A DNA stretch of 64,000 nucleotides from JANQQJ01 sp046290575 (GTDB lineage: Bacteria > Pseudomonadota > Alphaproteobacteria > SMXS01). Location: positions 186,001 to 250,000 of the forward strand of contig JBKAGX010000001.1 in the NCBI GenBank assembly GCA_046290575.1, written 5' to 3'. How positions within the stretch are numbered: the first letter of the stretch is position 1; each line of letters opens with the position of its first letter. Made by a program: the position numbers and the translations under genes. The notes below the pieces were generated by a model. The model saw nothing but the letters and a program-made list of their open reading frames with translations. It had not been told where the DNA came from and ran no database searches. This document shows positions 24,145-32,967 of the stretch, one piece after another.

Positions 24145-24744
24145 ATGCGCAGTGCAAAAGTTGAACGCAATACCAAGGAAACCCAGATATCTGTCGAGGT
24201 GAACCTCGACGGCACGGGCACCTATGACGTCTCCACCGGGATCGGGTTCCTCGATCACATGCTGGAGCAGCTTTCGCGGCATTCGCTGATGGACCTGACC
24301 GTCAGGGCCAAGGGCGATCTGCACATCGACTTTCACCACACCACCGAAGATACCGGCATCTGCATCGGTGAGGCGGTTTCGCAGGCACTGGGCGGACGCG
24401 AAGGCATTGAACGCTACGGTTCGGCCATCATCCCGATGGATGAGACCTGCACCCGCGTCGCAATCGATCTGTCAAACCGGCCCTATCTGATCTGGCGGGT
24501 GGATTTCACCCGGCCGAAGCTGGGCGATATGGACACCGAGCTGTTCAAGGAATGGTTCCAGGCGTTTGCGCAGGCGGCGGGCGCCACGCTGCATGTCGAC
24601 AATCTCTATGGCGAGAACAACCACCACATTGTCGAGAGCTGTTTCAAGGGCCTGGCGCGCAGCCTGAAGGCCGCGATCACGGTTGATCCCCGCAAGGCGG
24701 ACGCCGTGCCGTCGACCAAGGGCACGCTGGGCGGCAGCCTCTAA
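24145..24744 (+). CDS. hisB: imidazoleglycerol-phosphate dehydratase
   Basis: 199 residues, the monofunctional form without the phosphatase domain found in enterobacteria. The metal-binding motifs are LDHMLEQLSRHS (about residues 36-47), DFHHTTEDTGI and ENNHHIVESCFKGLARS (about 155-171). It catalyses the Mn-dependent loss of water from imidazoleglycerol phosphate, the sixth step of histidine synthesis. It opens the his run here, with no clear ribosome-binding site before its ATG. Confidence 0.97.
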   Translation: MRSAKVERNTKETQISVEVNLDGTGTYDVSTGIGFLDHMLEQLSRHSLMDLTVRAKGDLHIDFHHTTEDTGICIGEAVSQALGGREGIERYGSAIIPMDETCTRVAIDLSNRPYLIWRVDFTRPKLGDMDTELFKEWFQAFAQAAGATLHVDNLYGENNHHIVESCFKGLARSLKAAITVDPRKADAVPSTKGTLGGSL

Positions 24745-24748
24745 TATC

Positions 24749-25168
24749 ATGATCGGCCGCACGCGCATCTATACCGTGCATGAAAAAGGTGGCCTGGAGG
24801 GCCAGGTCGAGTTCGTGCCCGAAGGCTTCAGCATTCTCGCACTGATCTTCAGCTTTCTTTGGTTGTTCTGGTACCGGCTCTGGTTGCCTGGTCTCGTCGT
24901 CCTGGCGCTGTCGGTCGCGTTGATAGCCGCACCTGATGCGCTGGGGTTGTCGCAGATGACCGGCGGGCTGTTGCGGTCCGTTCTGGCGATTGCGGTCGCG
25001 CTCTTTGCGTTCGATTTACGCCGCGCCGGGTTGGAGGCGCGCGGCTTTCAGGAAGTGGGTGTGACGACAGGCAGTTCGCTGGAAGAGGCAGAACTGCGCT
25101 ACTTCGCCAAGCGGCTGGATCTTGAGGCTGTGGAAGCGGATGTCGTGGTGGCCGGCGCCGCCTCATAA
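24749..25168 (+). CDS. DUF2628 membrane protein in the histidine operon
   Basis: 139 residues. An N-terminal soluble piece ends in LEGQVEFVPEGFS, where the VPEGFSILA stretch is typical of DUF2628. Two or three membrane spans follow (around FSFLWLFWYRLWLPGLVVLAL and LLRSVLAIAVALFAFDL), then a C-terminal cytosolic segment. The gene starts 4 bases after hisB and is often found at this place in alphaproteobacteria. Its role in, or merely beside, histidine synthesis is unknown. I chose the ATG at 24749 because the longer frame overlaps hisB. Confidence 0.82.
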   Translation: MIGRTRIYTVHEKGGLEGQVEFVPEGFSILALIFSFLWLFWYRLWLPGLVVLALSVALIAAPDALGLSQMTGGLLRSVLAIAVALFAFDLRRAGLEARGFQEVGVTTGSSLEEAELRYFAKRLDLEAVEADVVVAGAAS

Positions 25169-25174
25169 TTTACT

Positions 25175-25244
25175 TGTCATGCTCTTCTTCAGCGGGCATC
25201 CATCGCGCCACAGACACGCCTTCCCGCGCAGCGCGCGGATGACA
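25175..25244. repeat. TGTCAT-ended palindromic repeat inside the his operon
   Basis: TGTCAT (25175-25180) and ATGACA (25239-25244) are the ends, and the interior has a perfect CCGCGC-AGC-GCGCGG hairpin at 25224-25238. The element nearly fills the 86-base gap before hisH, and its right edge runs into the AGAGAAG site that serves the hisH start. Confidence 0.65.
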
Positions 25245-25254
25245 GAGAAGAAAA

Positions 25255-25917
25255 TTGACCCAAACCGAAACCGTCGCGATCATCGATTACGGGTCGGGCA
25301 ATCTGCGCTCGGCGGAAAAAGCGTTCGCGCGCATGGCCGCAGAGGCCGGGACCGGCCAAAACATCATTGTGACCGATGACCCTATAGTGGTGGCGGGTGC
25401 CGCGCGGATCGTGTTGCCGGGCGTCGGCGCGTTTGGTGACTGCAAGCGCGGTGTAACGGGTATTCCGGGCATGATGGATGCGCTGGAACAGGCGGTGCGG
25501 GTCGACCGCCGGCCTTTTTTCGGGATTTGCGTCGGCATGCAGCTAATGGCCGAAACCGGGCTGGAACACGGCGAACACAAGGGCTTCGGCTGGATGAAAG
25601 GCGTCGTGGCGCCGATTGAACCGGCGGACCCAAGCCTGAAGATCCCGCATATGGGCTGGAATGAATTGCAGCTGACGGATTATGGCCAGGCGCATCCGGT
25701 GCTGGATGGCATTGTCGAGGGCGATCACGCCTATTTCGTCCATTCCTATGCGTTCCAGACAGTCGATGAGGATGAGTTGCTGGCCTCGGTCGACTATGCT
25801 GGGCCGGTCACTGCCATGGTGGGGCAGGACAACATGATCGGCACGCAATTCCATCCGGAGAAAAGCCAGGCGGTCGGCCTGCGGCTGATCGCCAATTTCC
25901 TGAGGTGGAGCATATGA
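25255..25917 (+). CDS. hisH: imidazole glycerol phosphate synthase, glutaminase subunit
   Basis: 220 residues. The start VAIIDYGSGNLRSAEKAF is typical, the nucleophile elbow is FFGICVGMQLMAETG with the active-site cysteine (about residue 88), and the His-Glu pair is in GTQFHPEKSQAVGL near the end. It releases ammonia from glutamine for HisF. The start appears to be the TTG at 25255, with AGAGAAG before it; no in-frame ATG fits the family N-terminus. Its stop overlaps the hisA start by 4 bases (ATGA). Confidence 0.95.
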   Translation: MTQTETVAIIDYGSGNLRSAEKAFARMAAEAGTGQNIIVTDDPIVVAGAARIVLPGVGAFGDCKRGVTGIPGMMDALEQAVRVDRRPFFGICVGMQLMAETGLEHGEHKGFGWMKGVVAPIEPADPSLKIPHMGWNELQLTDYGQAHPVLDGIVEGDHAYFVHSYAFQTVDEDELLASVDYAGPVTAMVGQDNMIGTQFHPEKSQAVGLRLIANFLRWSI

Positions 25918-26636
25918 TTCTATTCCCCGCCATCGATCTGAAAGACGGCCAGTGCGTGCGTCTGCTCTATGGCGATATGGAGAAGGCGACGGTCTATGGC
26001 GACGATCCCGCTGCGCAGGCGCGCGCCTTTCAGGATGCGGGCTGTGAATGGCTGCACATCGTCGACCTGAACGGCGCCATCGAAGGGCGCCCGGTGAACG
26101 GCCCGGCGGTCGATGCGATCCTCGATTCGGTTGATGTGCCGATTCAGCTGGGCGGCGGTATCCGAGACCTCGAGACGATCGCTATGTGGCTCGACAAGGG
26201 AATCAGGCGCGTCATCCTGGGCACCGTGGCGCTGCGTGACCCGGATGTGGTGATCAAAGCGTGTCAGGCCTATCCAGGACGCGTGGCCGTGGGTATTGAT
26301 GCGCGCGGCGGCAAGGTCGCCGTTGAAGGCTGGGTCGAAACCTCGGAAATGACCGCGATCGATCTAGCCCGCAAGTTCGAAGACGCGGGTGTCGCGGCGA
26401 TCATCTATACCGACATCGACCGTGACGGCGCGCTGACCGGCGTGAATGTGGAGGGCACGGCCGCGCTTGCCAATGCGACCTCGATCCCCGTTATTGCCTC
26501 CGGGGGTGTGGCGTCGCTGGATGACATTCATGCGCTTCAGGGTGCTGCCGCCAAGTTTGAAGGGGTGATTTCAGGCCGGGCGCTCTATGACGGCCGGCTG
26601 GATTTGGCCGAGGCACTGAAGGCGTTGAAGGGCTAG
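25914..26636 (+). CDS. hisA: phosphoribosylformimino-AICAR-phosphate isomerase
   Basis: 240 residues of a (beta/alpha)8 barrel. The opening MILFPAIDLKDGQCVRL has the first catalytic Asp, and IYTDIDRDGALTG (about residues 165-177) has the second. VNGPAV and QLGGGIRD are further family motifs. It catalyses the Amadori rearrangement in histidine synthesis. The ATG at 25914 overlaps the hisH stop, which favours it over an ATG nine bases upstream. Confidence 0.97.
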   Translation: MILFPAIDLKDGQCVRLLYGDMEKATVYGDDPAAQARAFQDAGCEWLHIVDLNGAIEGRPVNGPAVDAILDSVDVPIQLGGGIRDLETIAMWLDKGIRRVILGTVALRDPDVVIKACQAYPGRVAVGIDARGGKVAVEGWVETSEMTAIDLARKFEDAGVAAIIYTDIDRDGALTGVNVEGTAALANATSIPVIASGGVASLDDIHALQGAAAKFEGVISGRALYDGRLDLAEALKALKG

Positions 26637-26638
26637 AC

Positions 26639-27406
26639 ATGCTGAAAGCGCGCATCATCCCCTGCCTGGACGTCAAGGACGGCCGCGTCGTCAAAGGCGT
26701 CAATTTCGTCAATCTGCGTGATGCGGGCGATCCCGTCGAGCAGGCGAAAATCTATGACGCGGCGGGTGCCGACGAACTCTGCTTCCTGGACATCACCGCC
26801 AGCCATGAAAAGCGCGATATCATTTTCGACGTGGTCCGCCACACCGCCGAAGAATGCTTCATGCCGCTCACCGTCGGCGGCGGTGTCCGCACGGTCGATG
26901 ATGTGCGCAAGCTGTTGCTGGCGGGCGCGGACAAGGTCTCGATCAACACAGCAGCTGTCCGCAACCCGGACTTCGTGCGTGAAGCGGCAGAAAAATTCGG
27001 CTCGCAATGCATCGTCGTTGCCATCGACGCCAAGCAGGTCACAGAGGGCAAATGGGAAATTTTCACCCATGGTGGGCGCGAACCGACAGGCATTGATGCG
27101 GTCGAGTTCGCTCAGCTGGTCGAGGCGAAGGGCGCAGGCGAAATCCTGCTCACCTCCATGGACCGGGACGGTACCGGCGAAGGATTTGATATTGCGCTCA
27201 CACGCACCATTGCAGACGCTGTCAAAATCCCGGTAATCGCCTCAGGCGGCGTCGGTACGCTTGACCATATGGCCGAGGGTATTCGCGACGGGCATGCCAC
27301 GGCGGTGCTGGCGGCCTCGATCTTCCATTTCGGCACCTATTCGATTGCCGAAACAAAGGCCCATATGGCTGCCGCGGGCGTTGCTATCCGGCCCGCCCAA
27401 ACCTAA
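26639..27406 (+). CDS. hisF: imidazole glycerol phosphate synthase, cyclase subunit
   Basis: 255 residues. The N-terminus LKARIIPCLDVKDGRVVKGV contains the first catalytic aspartate, and LLTSMDRDGTGEGFD (about residues 171-185) holds the second. GGVRTVDD and ASGGVGTLDHM are phosphate-binding loops of the barrel. With HisH it forms imidazoleglycerol phosphate and AICAR. It begins 2 bases after hisA. Confidence 0.98.
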   Translation: MLKARIIPCLDVKDGRVVKGVNFVNLRDAGDPVEQAKIYDAAGADELCFLDITASHEKRDIIFDVVRHTAEECFMPLTVGGGVRTVDDVRKLLLAGADKVSINTAAVRNPDFVREAAEKFGSQCIVVAIDAKQVTEGKWEIFTHGGREPTGIDAVEFAQLVEAKGAGEILLTSMDRDGTGEGFDIALTRTIADAVKIPVIASGGVGTLDHMAEGIRDGHATAVLAASIFHFGTYSIAETKAHMAAAGVAIRPAQT

Positions 27407-27416
27407 GCTCTTGGAC

Positions 27417-27740
27417 ATGAATGACACGGATATCATCGACCGGCTTTATGCGCTGATCGACTCCCGCAAGGGTGGCGATCCGTCATCCAGCTATGTGGCC
27501 AGGCTGCACGGCAAGGGCACCCGCAAGATCGCGGAGAAAATGGGCGAAGAGGCGGTTGAGACCGTGGCCGCAGCCGTGGCCGGTGACAGGTCAGAACTGG
27601 TGGCGGAGTCCGGCGATCTTATCTTTCATCTGATGGTGTTGTGGTCGTCCACCGGGATCACGCCGGATGACGTGCGCGCGGAACTGGCGCGCCGCGAAGG
27701 CGTTTCAGGGATCGATGAAAAGAAGAGTCGGAAAAGCTGA
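27417..27740 (+). CDS. hisE: phosphoribosyl-ATP pyrophosphatase
   Basis: 107 residues, the stand-alone HisE form. KIAEKMGEEAVETVAAAV and the ESGDLIFHLMVLW segment give the acidic metal-binding pattern of MazG-like all-alpha pyrophosphatases. It removes pyrophosphate from phosphoribosyl-ATP. I chose the ATG at 27417, 10 bases after the hisF stop, because the longer frame lies inside hisF. No hisI gene is beside it. Its stop overlaps the next start (TGATG). Confidence 0.96.
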   Translation: MNDTDIIDRLYALIDSRKGGDPSSSYVARLHGKGTRKIAEKMGEEAVETVAAAVAGDRSELVAESGDLIFHLMVLWSSTGITPDDVRAELARREGVSGIDEKKSRKS

Positions 27741-28117
27741 TGGCGTATGACGATGAAAACGTATTCGCGAAAATCCTGCGCGGCGAGATCCCCTGCAACA
27801 AGGTCTATGAGGACGAGTATGCGCTCGCCTTTCATGACATTAACCCGCAGGCGCCGGTGCACGTGCTGGTGATCCCCAAGGGGGCCTATGTCTCCATGGC
27901 GGATTTTTCTGCCAACGCGCCCGCGGATCTGATGGTCGGATTCTTGCGCGCGGTCGGCAAGGTTGCTTCAGAGCTCGAGCTTGATGAGCCGGGCTACCGG
28001 ATCATGGCCAATCACGGCCCCAACTCGCATCAGGAAGTGCCGCACCTGCACATCCATATCTTCGGCGGCAAACGCCTTGGCCCGATGCTCATGCGCAACT
28101 GGGACGGGGTGGAGTAG
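27740..28117 (+). CDS. HIT family protein (HinT-like purine nucleoside phosphoramidase)
   Basis: 125 residues. The histidine triad is HLHIHIFGG near the C-terminus (about residues 107-115), with the family start ENVFAKILRGEIPC and the PKGAYVSMADF helix region. Members hydrolyse AMP-lysine and related nucleotidyl compounds. It overlaps the hisE stop by one base, so it is translated as the last gene of the his transcript. It ends two bases from the convergent kinase gene. Confidence 0.95.
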   Translation: MAYDDENVFAKILRGEIPCNKVYEDEYALAFHDINPQAPVHVLVIPKGAYVSMADFSANAPADLMVGFLRAVGKVASELELDEPGYRIMANHGPNSHQEVPHLHIHIFGGKRLGPMLMRNWDGVE

Positions 28118-28119
28118 CG

Positions 28120-29103
28120 TTACCCCAACCGCTCTTTGACCATCGCCTTCAGGTCGGCGTCTGGCCGGGGGCCCATATGGCTGATCACTTCGGCGGCGGC
28201 AATGGAGCCCATTCGGCCGCAGTCGTGCAGGGACCGGCCTTGCGTATGGCCGGCCAGGAAGCCCGCCGCATAAAGATCGCCGGCGCCGGTGGTGTCAACG
28301 AGGGGCAGGCCGGTTTCCGCATCGATCATGTGGATGTCGTTGCCATCCAGCACGATGGAGCCTTTTTCCGACCGGGTCAGCGCCGCCAGCGTGCCCGCCT
28401 CGCGCACGGCTTGCAGCGCGGCGTCGAACTCGTCCACCTGATAAAGCGATAGAATCTCTGCTTCGTTTGCAAAGACGATGTCGACCTCGTTGACCAATTG
28501 GCGGAATTCGTCACGGTGCCGGTCGACGCAGAACGAGTCCGACAGGGTGAGTGCCACCTTGCGGCCCTTGGCCTGAGCGATCTGCAGCGCGCGCCGGAAC
28601 GCTTCCTTGGCATTCTCCGGGTCCCACAGATAGCCTTCCAGATAGGTGATCTTGGCCGATTCGATGACGTCAGGGTTGATATCGGCGGCCGTCAACCCGG
28701 TGCCCGCGCCCAGAAAGGTGTTCATGGTGCGCTGCGCATCGGGCGTGACCAGAATCAGGCAGCGGCCCGTGGCTGGTCCTTCCAGCGCCGGTGGCGTGAC
28801 GAACCGCACGCCGATGGCGCGCAGGTCATGCGCGAAGACTTCACCCAGCTGGTCATCGCGTACCTTGCCGACAAAGGCCGCTTCTCCGCCAAATGCGGCA
28901 ACACCGGCGATGGTGTTGGCTGCCGACCCGCCTGAAACCTCGACACCGGGCCCCATGGCGCCATAGAGGACTTTGGCCCGCTCCTCGTCGATCAGCGTCA
29001 TGGCGCCTTTCGCCAGTCCGTGGTCGGTGAGGAATGCTTCATCCGCTTGACTCAGCACATCGACAATCGCATTGCCGATGCCGACAACATCGAGTTCTTG
29101 CAT
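28120..29103 (-). CDS. PfkB family carbohydrate/nucleoside kinase (adenosine kinase-like)
   Basis: 327 residues. The substrate region is VVGIGNAIVDVLSQADEAF with GGSAANTIAGVAAFGG (about residues 38-53), and the PfkB signature DTTGAGDLYAAGFLAG (about 268-283) holds the catalytic Asp and the anion hole. The GNAIVD opening is typical of the alphaproteobacterial proteins annotated as adenosine kinase. It is convergent with the his transcript. Confidence 0.88.
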   Translation of the reverse strand: MQELDVVGIGNAIVDVLSQADEAFLTDHGLAKGAMTLIDEERAKVLYGAMGPGVEVSGGSAANTIAGVAAFGGEAAFVGKVRDDQLGEVFAHDLRAIGVRFVTPPALEGPATGRCLILVTPDAQRTMNTFLGAGTGLTAADINPDVIESAKITYLEGYLWDPENAKEAFRRALQIAQAKGRKVALTLSDSFCVDRHRDEFRQLVNEVDIVFANEAEILSLYQVDEFDAALQAVREAGTLAALTRSEKGSIVLDGNDIHMIDAETGLPLVDTTGAGDLYAAGFLAGHTQGRSLHDCGRMGSIAAAEVISHMGPRPDADLKAMVKERLG

Positions 29104-29236
29104 GGGGGTAACCTTTTTTCCGTCGCGACGCGGCAGTATAGAAGGCGCTCCGCCTCATACAATCGTTGAGGTCTCGCCAATTGCGCCTATATCCCCGATA
29201 GTGTCCGGTACCCGTTCGGAGCGTCCAAAGACTCTC

Positions 29237-29926
29237 ATGCTCAATGACATCGCCAAGAGTTTCGATCAGCTGTTTACCGGCAAATTCTGGTCGGTGACGC
29301 TGAAGTCCATATTATTGACCCTCCCTCTACTGGGTGTGGCGATCTGGTTGGGCTTTACGCTGGTCGATACCATCCCAGCCACCCGGTATGATTGGCTGAA
29401 CAGTGTGATCGATTTCGTCGGGTCGCTCGGTGCGATTGTGCTATCGCTGATTCTGTTTCCAGCCCTGGCACAGATGGTCATGGGCCTTTTTCTTGATGAC
29501 ATCGCGGCCGCTGTCGAACAGAAACACTATGCGCGCGACCCGGCGGGTAATCCGGTGGGGATGGGCACGGCGGTCGGACAAGGCGTCAAGCTCGGCGTCT
29601 TGATCATCGTCGTCAATTTGGTGTTGCTACCGCTCTACCTGATCTTCCTGTTTTTTCCGCTGTTGAGCCTGGCGCTCTATTATCTGGTCAATGGCTGGCT
29701 CCTGAACCGGGAATATTTCGAGCTTGTCGCGACGCGTCATGGCGATGCCAAACAACATAAAGCCTGGCGCCGCGGCAATGGCGGACGATTGTTCCTGGCG
29801 GGTTGCGCCATTGCGTTCGTCTTTACAATTCCTGTTGTTAATCTTGTGGCGCCCGCCTGGGCAACGGCGTTCATGACCCATGTCTTCAAACGCGTTGAGG
29901 GAGAGTCACATGCGGTTGTTCCTTAG
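29237..29926 (+). CDS. EI24/CysZ-like domain membrane protein
   Basis: 229 residues with four hydrophobic segments: around ILLTLPLLGVAIWLGFTL, FVGSLGAIVLSLILFPALAQ, LGVLIIVVNLVLLPLYLIFLF and LFLAGCAIAFVFTIPVVNLV. The N-terminal MLNDIAKSFDQLFTGKFWSV and the NREYFELVATRH segment match the EI24 family, whose CysZ members import sulphate. No cysteine-synthesis gene is nearby, so function is open. I chose the ATG at 29237 because the longer frame overlaps the kinase gene. The next gene starts inside its end. Confidence 0.82.
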   Translation: MLNDIAKSFDQLFTGKFWSVTLKSILLTLPLLGVAIWLGFTLVDTIPATRYDWLNSVIDFVGSLGAIVLSLILFPALAQMVMGLFLDDIAAAVEQKHYARDPAGNPVGMGTAVGQGVKLGVLIIVVNLVLLPLYLIFLFFPLLSLALYYLVNGWLLNREYFELVATRHGDAKQHKAWRRGNGGRLFLAGCAIAFVFTIPVVNLVAPAWATAFMTHVFKRVEGESHAVVP

Positions 29927-30311
29927 TGTGCTTTTGCTGCTGGCTTGGCCGGTGGCAGCGCAAGACGCGTCACAGCCACTGAAGGGCCAAAGCCCTCAAC
30001 AGATCAAGGCGCTGTTCGGGGAACCGGAATTGCTGACACGCGATGCGCCTGTGCAGATATGGCAATACGGCAACGATGTCTGCGTCGCGCATGTATTTTT
30101 CTATCCGCAGGGCGACGCGGGTGCGCTTGCCGTTGAGCATGTCGAAACCAGAATGCGCGACGGCTATACTGACCGGCCCGAACTCTGTCAGGCAGCACTG
30201 GCCGGCCAACCGTTTGAAGATGCGGCGGAGGGGGCGACGGCGCCAGAGACTGACAAAGAGGCCGGCGAACCGGTTTCACAGAATGGCCCGGCGCTCAACG
30301 CGGCACCCTAA
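29910..30311 (+). CDS. secreted hypothetical protein
   Basis: 133 residues with a clear signal peptide (RLFLSVLLLLAWPVAAQD, cleavage probably after VAAQ or VAA). The mature part has a SmpA/BamE-like phrase, QSPQQIKALFGEPELLTRDAPVQIWQY, a form seen in small envelope proteins that sit beside membrane complexes, and ends in a charged low-complexity tail. No firm family. The ATG at 29910 has GAGGGAGA before it and lies within the last codons of the EI24 gene, so the two are coupled. The end overlaps the convergent nth gene by 4 bases. Confidence 0.75.
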   Translation: MRLFLSVLLLLAWPVAAQDASQPLKGQSPQQIKALFGEPELLTRDAPVQIWQYGNDVCVAHVFFYPQGDAGALAVEHVETRMRDGYTDRPELCQAALAGQPFEDAAEGATAPETDKEAGEPVSQNGPALNAAP

Positions 30312-30940
30312 ACGGTCTTTTTCTTGAAGCGGCACAGATCCTCAACGGTGCAGCGCGGGCAATCCGGTTTCCGGGCCTTGCAGATATAGCGGCCATGCAG
30401 GATCAGCCAGTGATGCGCGTGCAGCTTGAATTCGTCCGGGACCACCTTCACCAGCTTGTCCTCGACTTTGTCAGGCGTCTTGCCGGGGGCAAGCCCTGTG
30501 CGGTTGCTCACCCGGTAAATGTGGGTGTCGACGGCAATGGTCGGCTCGCCGAAGGCGACGTTTAGCACAACATTGGCGGTTTTGCGGCCCACGCCTGGCA
30601 GAGCGACCAGCGCGTCCCGGTCCTGTGGAACCTGGCTACCATGCTGTTCAATCAGGATTTCTGACAGCGCGATGACGTTCTTTGCTTTCGAGTTAAACAG
30701 CCCGATGGTCTTGATGTAGTCACGGACTTTATCGACCCCCAACGCGACCATTTTCTCTGGTGTATCGGCAACCTCGAACAATGGTCCGGTGGCCCGGTTC
30801 ACGCCAATATCGGTTGCCTGCGCTGACAGGACGACGGCGACCAGCAGCGTATAGGGGCTGGCATAATTCAGTTCGGTTTCCGGCTCCGGATCGGCATCGC
30901 GCAGCCGGGTGAAAAACTCATGGATGTCGGCTTTCTTCAT
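30308..30940 (-). CDS. nth: endonuclease III (DNA glycosylase/AP lyase)
   Basis: 210 residues. The helix-hairpin-helix LPGVGRKTANVVLN carries the catalytic Lys (about residue 120), VDTHIYRV has the catalytic Asp, and the [4Fe-4S] cluster cysteines are in CKARKPDCPRCTVEDLC near the C-terminus. It excises oxidised pyrimidines from DNA. I chose the ATG at 30940 (MKKADIHEFF) because the longer in-frame start has no family match. Confidence 0.97.
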   Translation of the reverse strand: MKKADIHEFFTRLRDADPEPETELNYASPYTLLVAVVLSAQATDIGVNRATGPLFEVADTPEKMVALGVDKVRDYIKTIGLFNSKAKNVIALSEILIEQHGSQVPQDRDALVALPGVGRKTANVVLNVAFGEPTIAVDTHIYRVSNRTGLAPGKTPDKVEDKLVKVVPDEFKLHAHHWLILHGRYICKARKPDCPRCTVEDLCRFKKKTV

Positions 30941-31020
30941 GGTGGTCGAGTGTAGCGATGCATAGCCGACCAGCAAGCACGAGACTTGGTGCGCCAGCCA
31001 AAAAGCCATAAGATTTTCTG

Positions 31021-31503
31021 ATGACTGCTCAGAATCAGCTTTATTTTGACGCTGTTCTCCATCCGCACCGGTCGCTGTCGGCGACGGGTTTTCTGGTGCT
31101 GATGATCGCGGTCTCCCTGATCAGCTTCGTAGCGGGGATGTTCTTTCTGCTGCATGGGGCGTGGCCGGTGTTAGGCTTTTTCGGCCTCGACGTTCTGCTG
31201 ATCTATGTCGCCTTCAAACTCAGTTTTCGTGCCGGGCGCCAGTTTGAGACCCTGCGGCTTGATGCCAGTTCCCTGGAACTGCGACGGGTCGCGCCCAATG
31301 GCAACGAACAGGCCTGGCGGCTTGAACCCTATTGGGCCCGTGTCTCGGTTGACGAGAAAGGCACTTTGCACCTGACATCGCATGGCCGGGACGTCGCCTT
31401 CGGGGCATTCTTGAATGAAGACGAACGCGATAGTCTGCGCGACGCCTTGTCCGGCGCGTTACGGCGTTGGCGCAAAGGTCCCGCTGCTACGGCGACCCCA
31501 TAG
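31021..31503 (+). CDS. DUF2244 domain membrane protein
   Basis: 160 residues. Two membrane spans near the N-terminus (around TGFLVLMIAVSLISFVAGMFF and AWPVLGFFGLDVLLIYVAF) are followed by a cytosolic beta-rich part with ALEPYWARVSV-like strands (here RLEPYWARVSVDE). The start FDAVLHPHRSLSATGF and HPHRSL pattern are standard for DUF2244, a family of unknown function found near respiratory genes in alphaproteobacteria. It is divergent from nth. Confidence 0.88.
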   Translation: MTAQNQLYFDAVLHPHRSLSATGFLVLMIAVSLISFVAGMFFLLHGAWPVLGFFGLDVLLIYVAFKLSFRAGRQFETLRLDASSLELRRVAPNGNEQAWRLEPYWARVSVDEKGTLHLTSHGRDVAFGAFLNEDERDSLRDALSGALRRWRKGPAATATP

Positions 31504-31507
31504 CTCT

Positions 31508-32872
31508 CTACGCGGCGGCTGGCCTGTCACTGGGTTCCAGTGAGGTGCCGTCCGGCGGTGTTGGATACCAATTGGTGTCACGCGTTACATACATGGTGAC
31601 GGCGAGGGCAAAGAACAGTGCGATCGTGCCGTTGAGCAGCGCAAAGTCGCCAGCCTGCAGCAGTGAATACAGGACAGCATAGAGGGCTGCCATGATCGCC
31701 CCGACAATCACCACATGATGCGGCCGGGCAAGAATCGTGCGCACATAAAGGCAGACCAGACCCACGACAATGGTTGCCGCCAGCACATAGGCCAATCCGA
31801 ACCCGAGATGTTCGGAGATGGATAGCAGCGCCAGGAAAAACAGGATCAGCGCACCGCCGACCAGAAGATACTGGACAGGGTGCATGCGCAGCCTGGTTTT
31901 GGCTTCAAACAACAGAAAGGTCAAAAAGGTAAGGCCGGTAAACAGAAGCCCGTACTTTATCGCGCGGTCGACTTTGAGGTAGATATCGACGGGGTCGAAC
32001 AGGGCGACGCCGCTTTGGGTATGCTGAATCTGTGGCCAGGCTTTATGGATACCCGGCCATCGTTGTGGCAGACCCGTCGCGATGTGAGGAACATCCCAAT
32101 CGGCCGTGAACCCGTCTTCGGTGATGTCGTGCGCGGACGGCAGAAAATGACCGCCAAAACTGGGATTGGCCCAGTTTGAACTGACCTTGGCTTTTGTCAC
32201 CTTGGCAGCCGGAACGAAATAGAAATGGCTGGTTCCGTCAACGCGCAACGCAACATCCATGGTTATGGAGGCCGGTCCGCCAGCCAAAGGAAGTGCCGCA
32301 TGAATGCCGGCACCCGGCGCATCAGTCAGGCCAAGGCCGGGCTCGACGCCGACGGATTTTCCATCGGCCAGCATTTCAATCGTCTTCAGGCCCCTCGGGT
32401 CTGAAAGACCCAGCGCAACAATGGCTCTACGCCATAGGACCGTTTTGGCGTCCTCTGGAAAGGCGTCCCGGGCTGGTACATCGAATGTGGATTTTGTCGC
32501 CACGCTGGCCTGAAAAACCGGTACCTCATAGATGCCGCGCCGCCGCTTGTCAGCGCTAAGCGCCGCGTCTATCTGGGCAGTATTGGGCGCTACGACGAGA
32601 TGGCGTGTCACCTCTATGGGAAGCTGGTCTTTGGTCTTCGGTTTGCGCTCCGCCGTATAGGGGATTACCAACAGCGGCGTGCCCAGTGTTTGGGACCCAC
32701 CCCACCGTTGCGCAATATCCTGTTTCACCTGATAGCGCCGCTCGCCGCGCTCCGCGACCAAAAGGTCCACCATCTGGAGCGGTACCAGGCTGAGTAATGT
32801 CAGCACACCCACGAGCAGAACCTTGAAACCGATACCGCTGTAGCTTTTTCGCAGATTGGAGATGCTGACCAT
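31508..32872 (-). CDS. creD: cell envelope integrity protein CreD
   Basis: 454 residues. One membrane span near the N-terminus (FKVLLVGVLTLLSLVPLQMV) is followed by a large periplasmic domain that begins GERRYQVKQDIAQRWGGSQTL, a CreD hallmark. Five or six spans close the protein, from KYGLLFTGLTFLTFLLFE to FALLNGTIALFFALAVTMY. CreD belongs to the inner membrane; in E. coli it is controlled by CreBC, but no creBC genes lie here. It is convergent with the DUF2244 gene. Confidence 0.92.
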   Translation of the reverse strand: MVSISNLRKSYSGIGFKVLLVGVLTLLSLVPLQMVDLLVAERGERRYQVKQDIAQRWGGSQTLGTPLLVIPYTAERKPKTKDQLPIEVTRHLVVAPNTAQIDAALSADKRRRGIYEVPVFQASVATKSTFDVPARDAFPEDAKTVLWRRAIVALGLSDPRGLKTIEMLADGKSVGVEPGLGLTDAPGAGIHAALPLAGGPASITMDVALRVDGTSHFYFVPAAKVTKAKVSSNWANPSFGGHFLPSAHDITEDGFTADWDVPHIATGLPQRWPGIHKAWPQIQHTQSGVALFDPVDIYLKVDRAIKYGLLFTGLTFLTFLLFEAKTRLRMHPVQYLLVGGALILFFLALLSISEHLGFGLAYVLAATIVVGLVCLYVRTILARPHHVVIVGAIMAALYAVLYSLLQAGDFALLNGTIALFFALAVTMYVTRDTNWYPTPPDGTSLEPSDRPAAA

Positions 32873-32967
32873 AGGAACCTTCCGCGCCTGTCGAGTGTTT
32901 CAGGCTGCAGAAGGTGGCGGTTGAGTGTGTTGCGATTAGGGCCTGGTTGTGGCCTTGCTGAGGTCGC

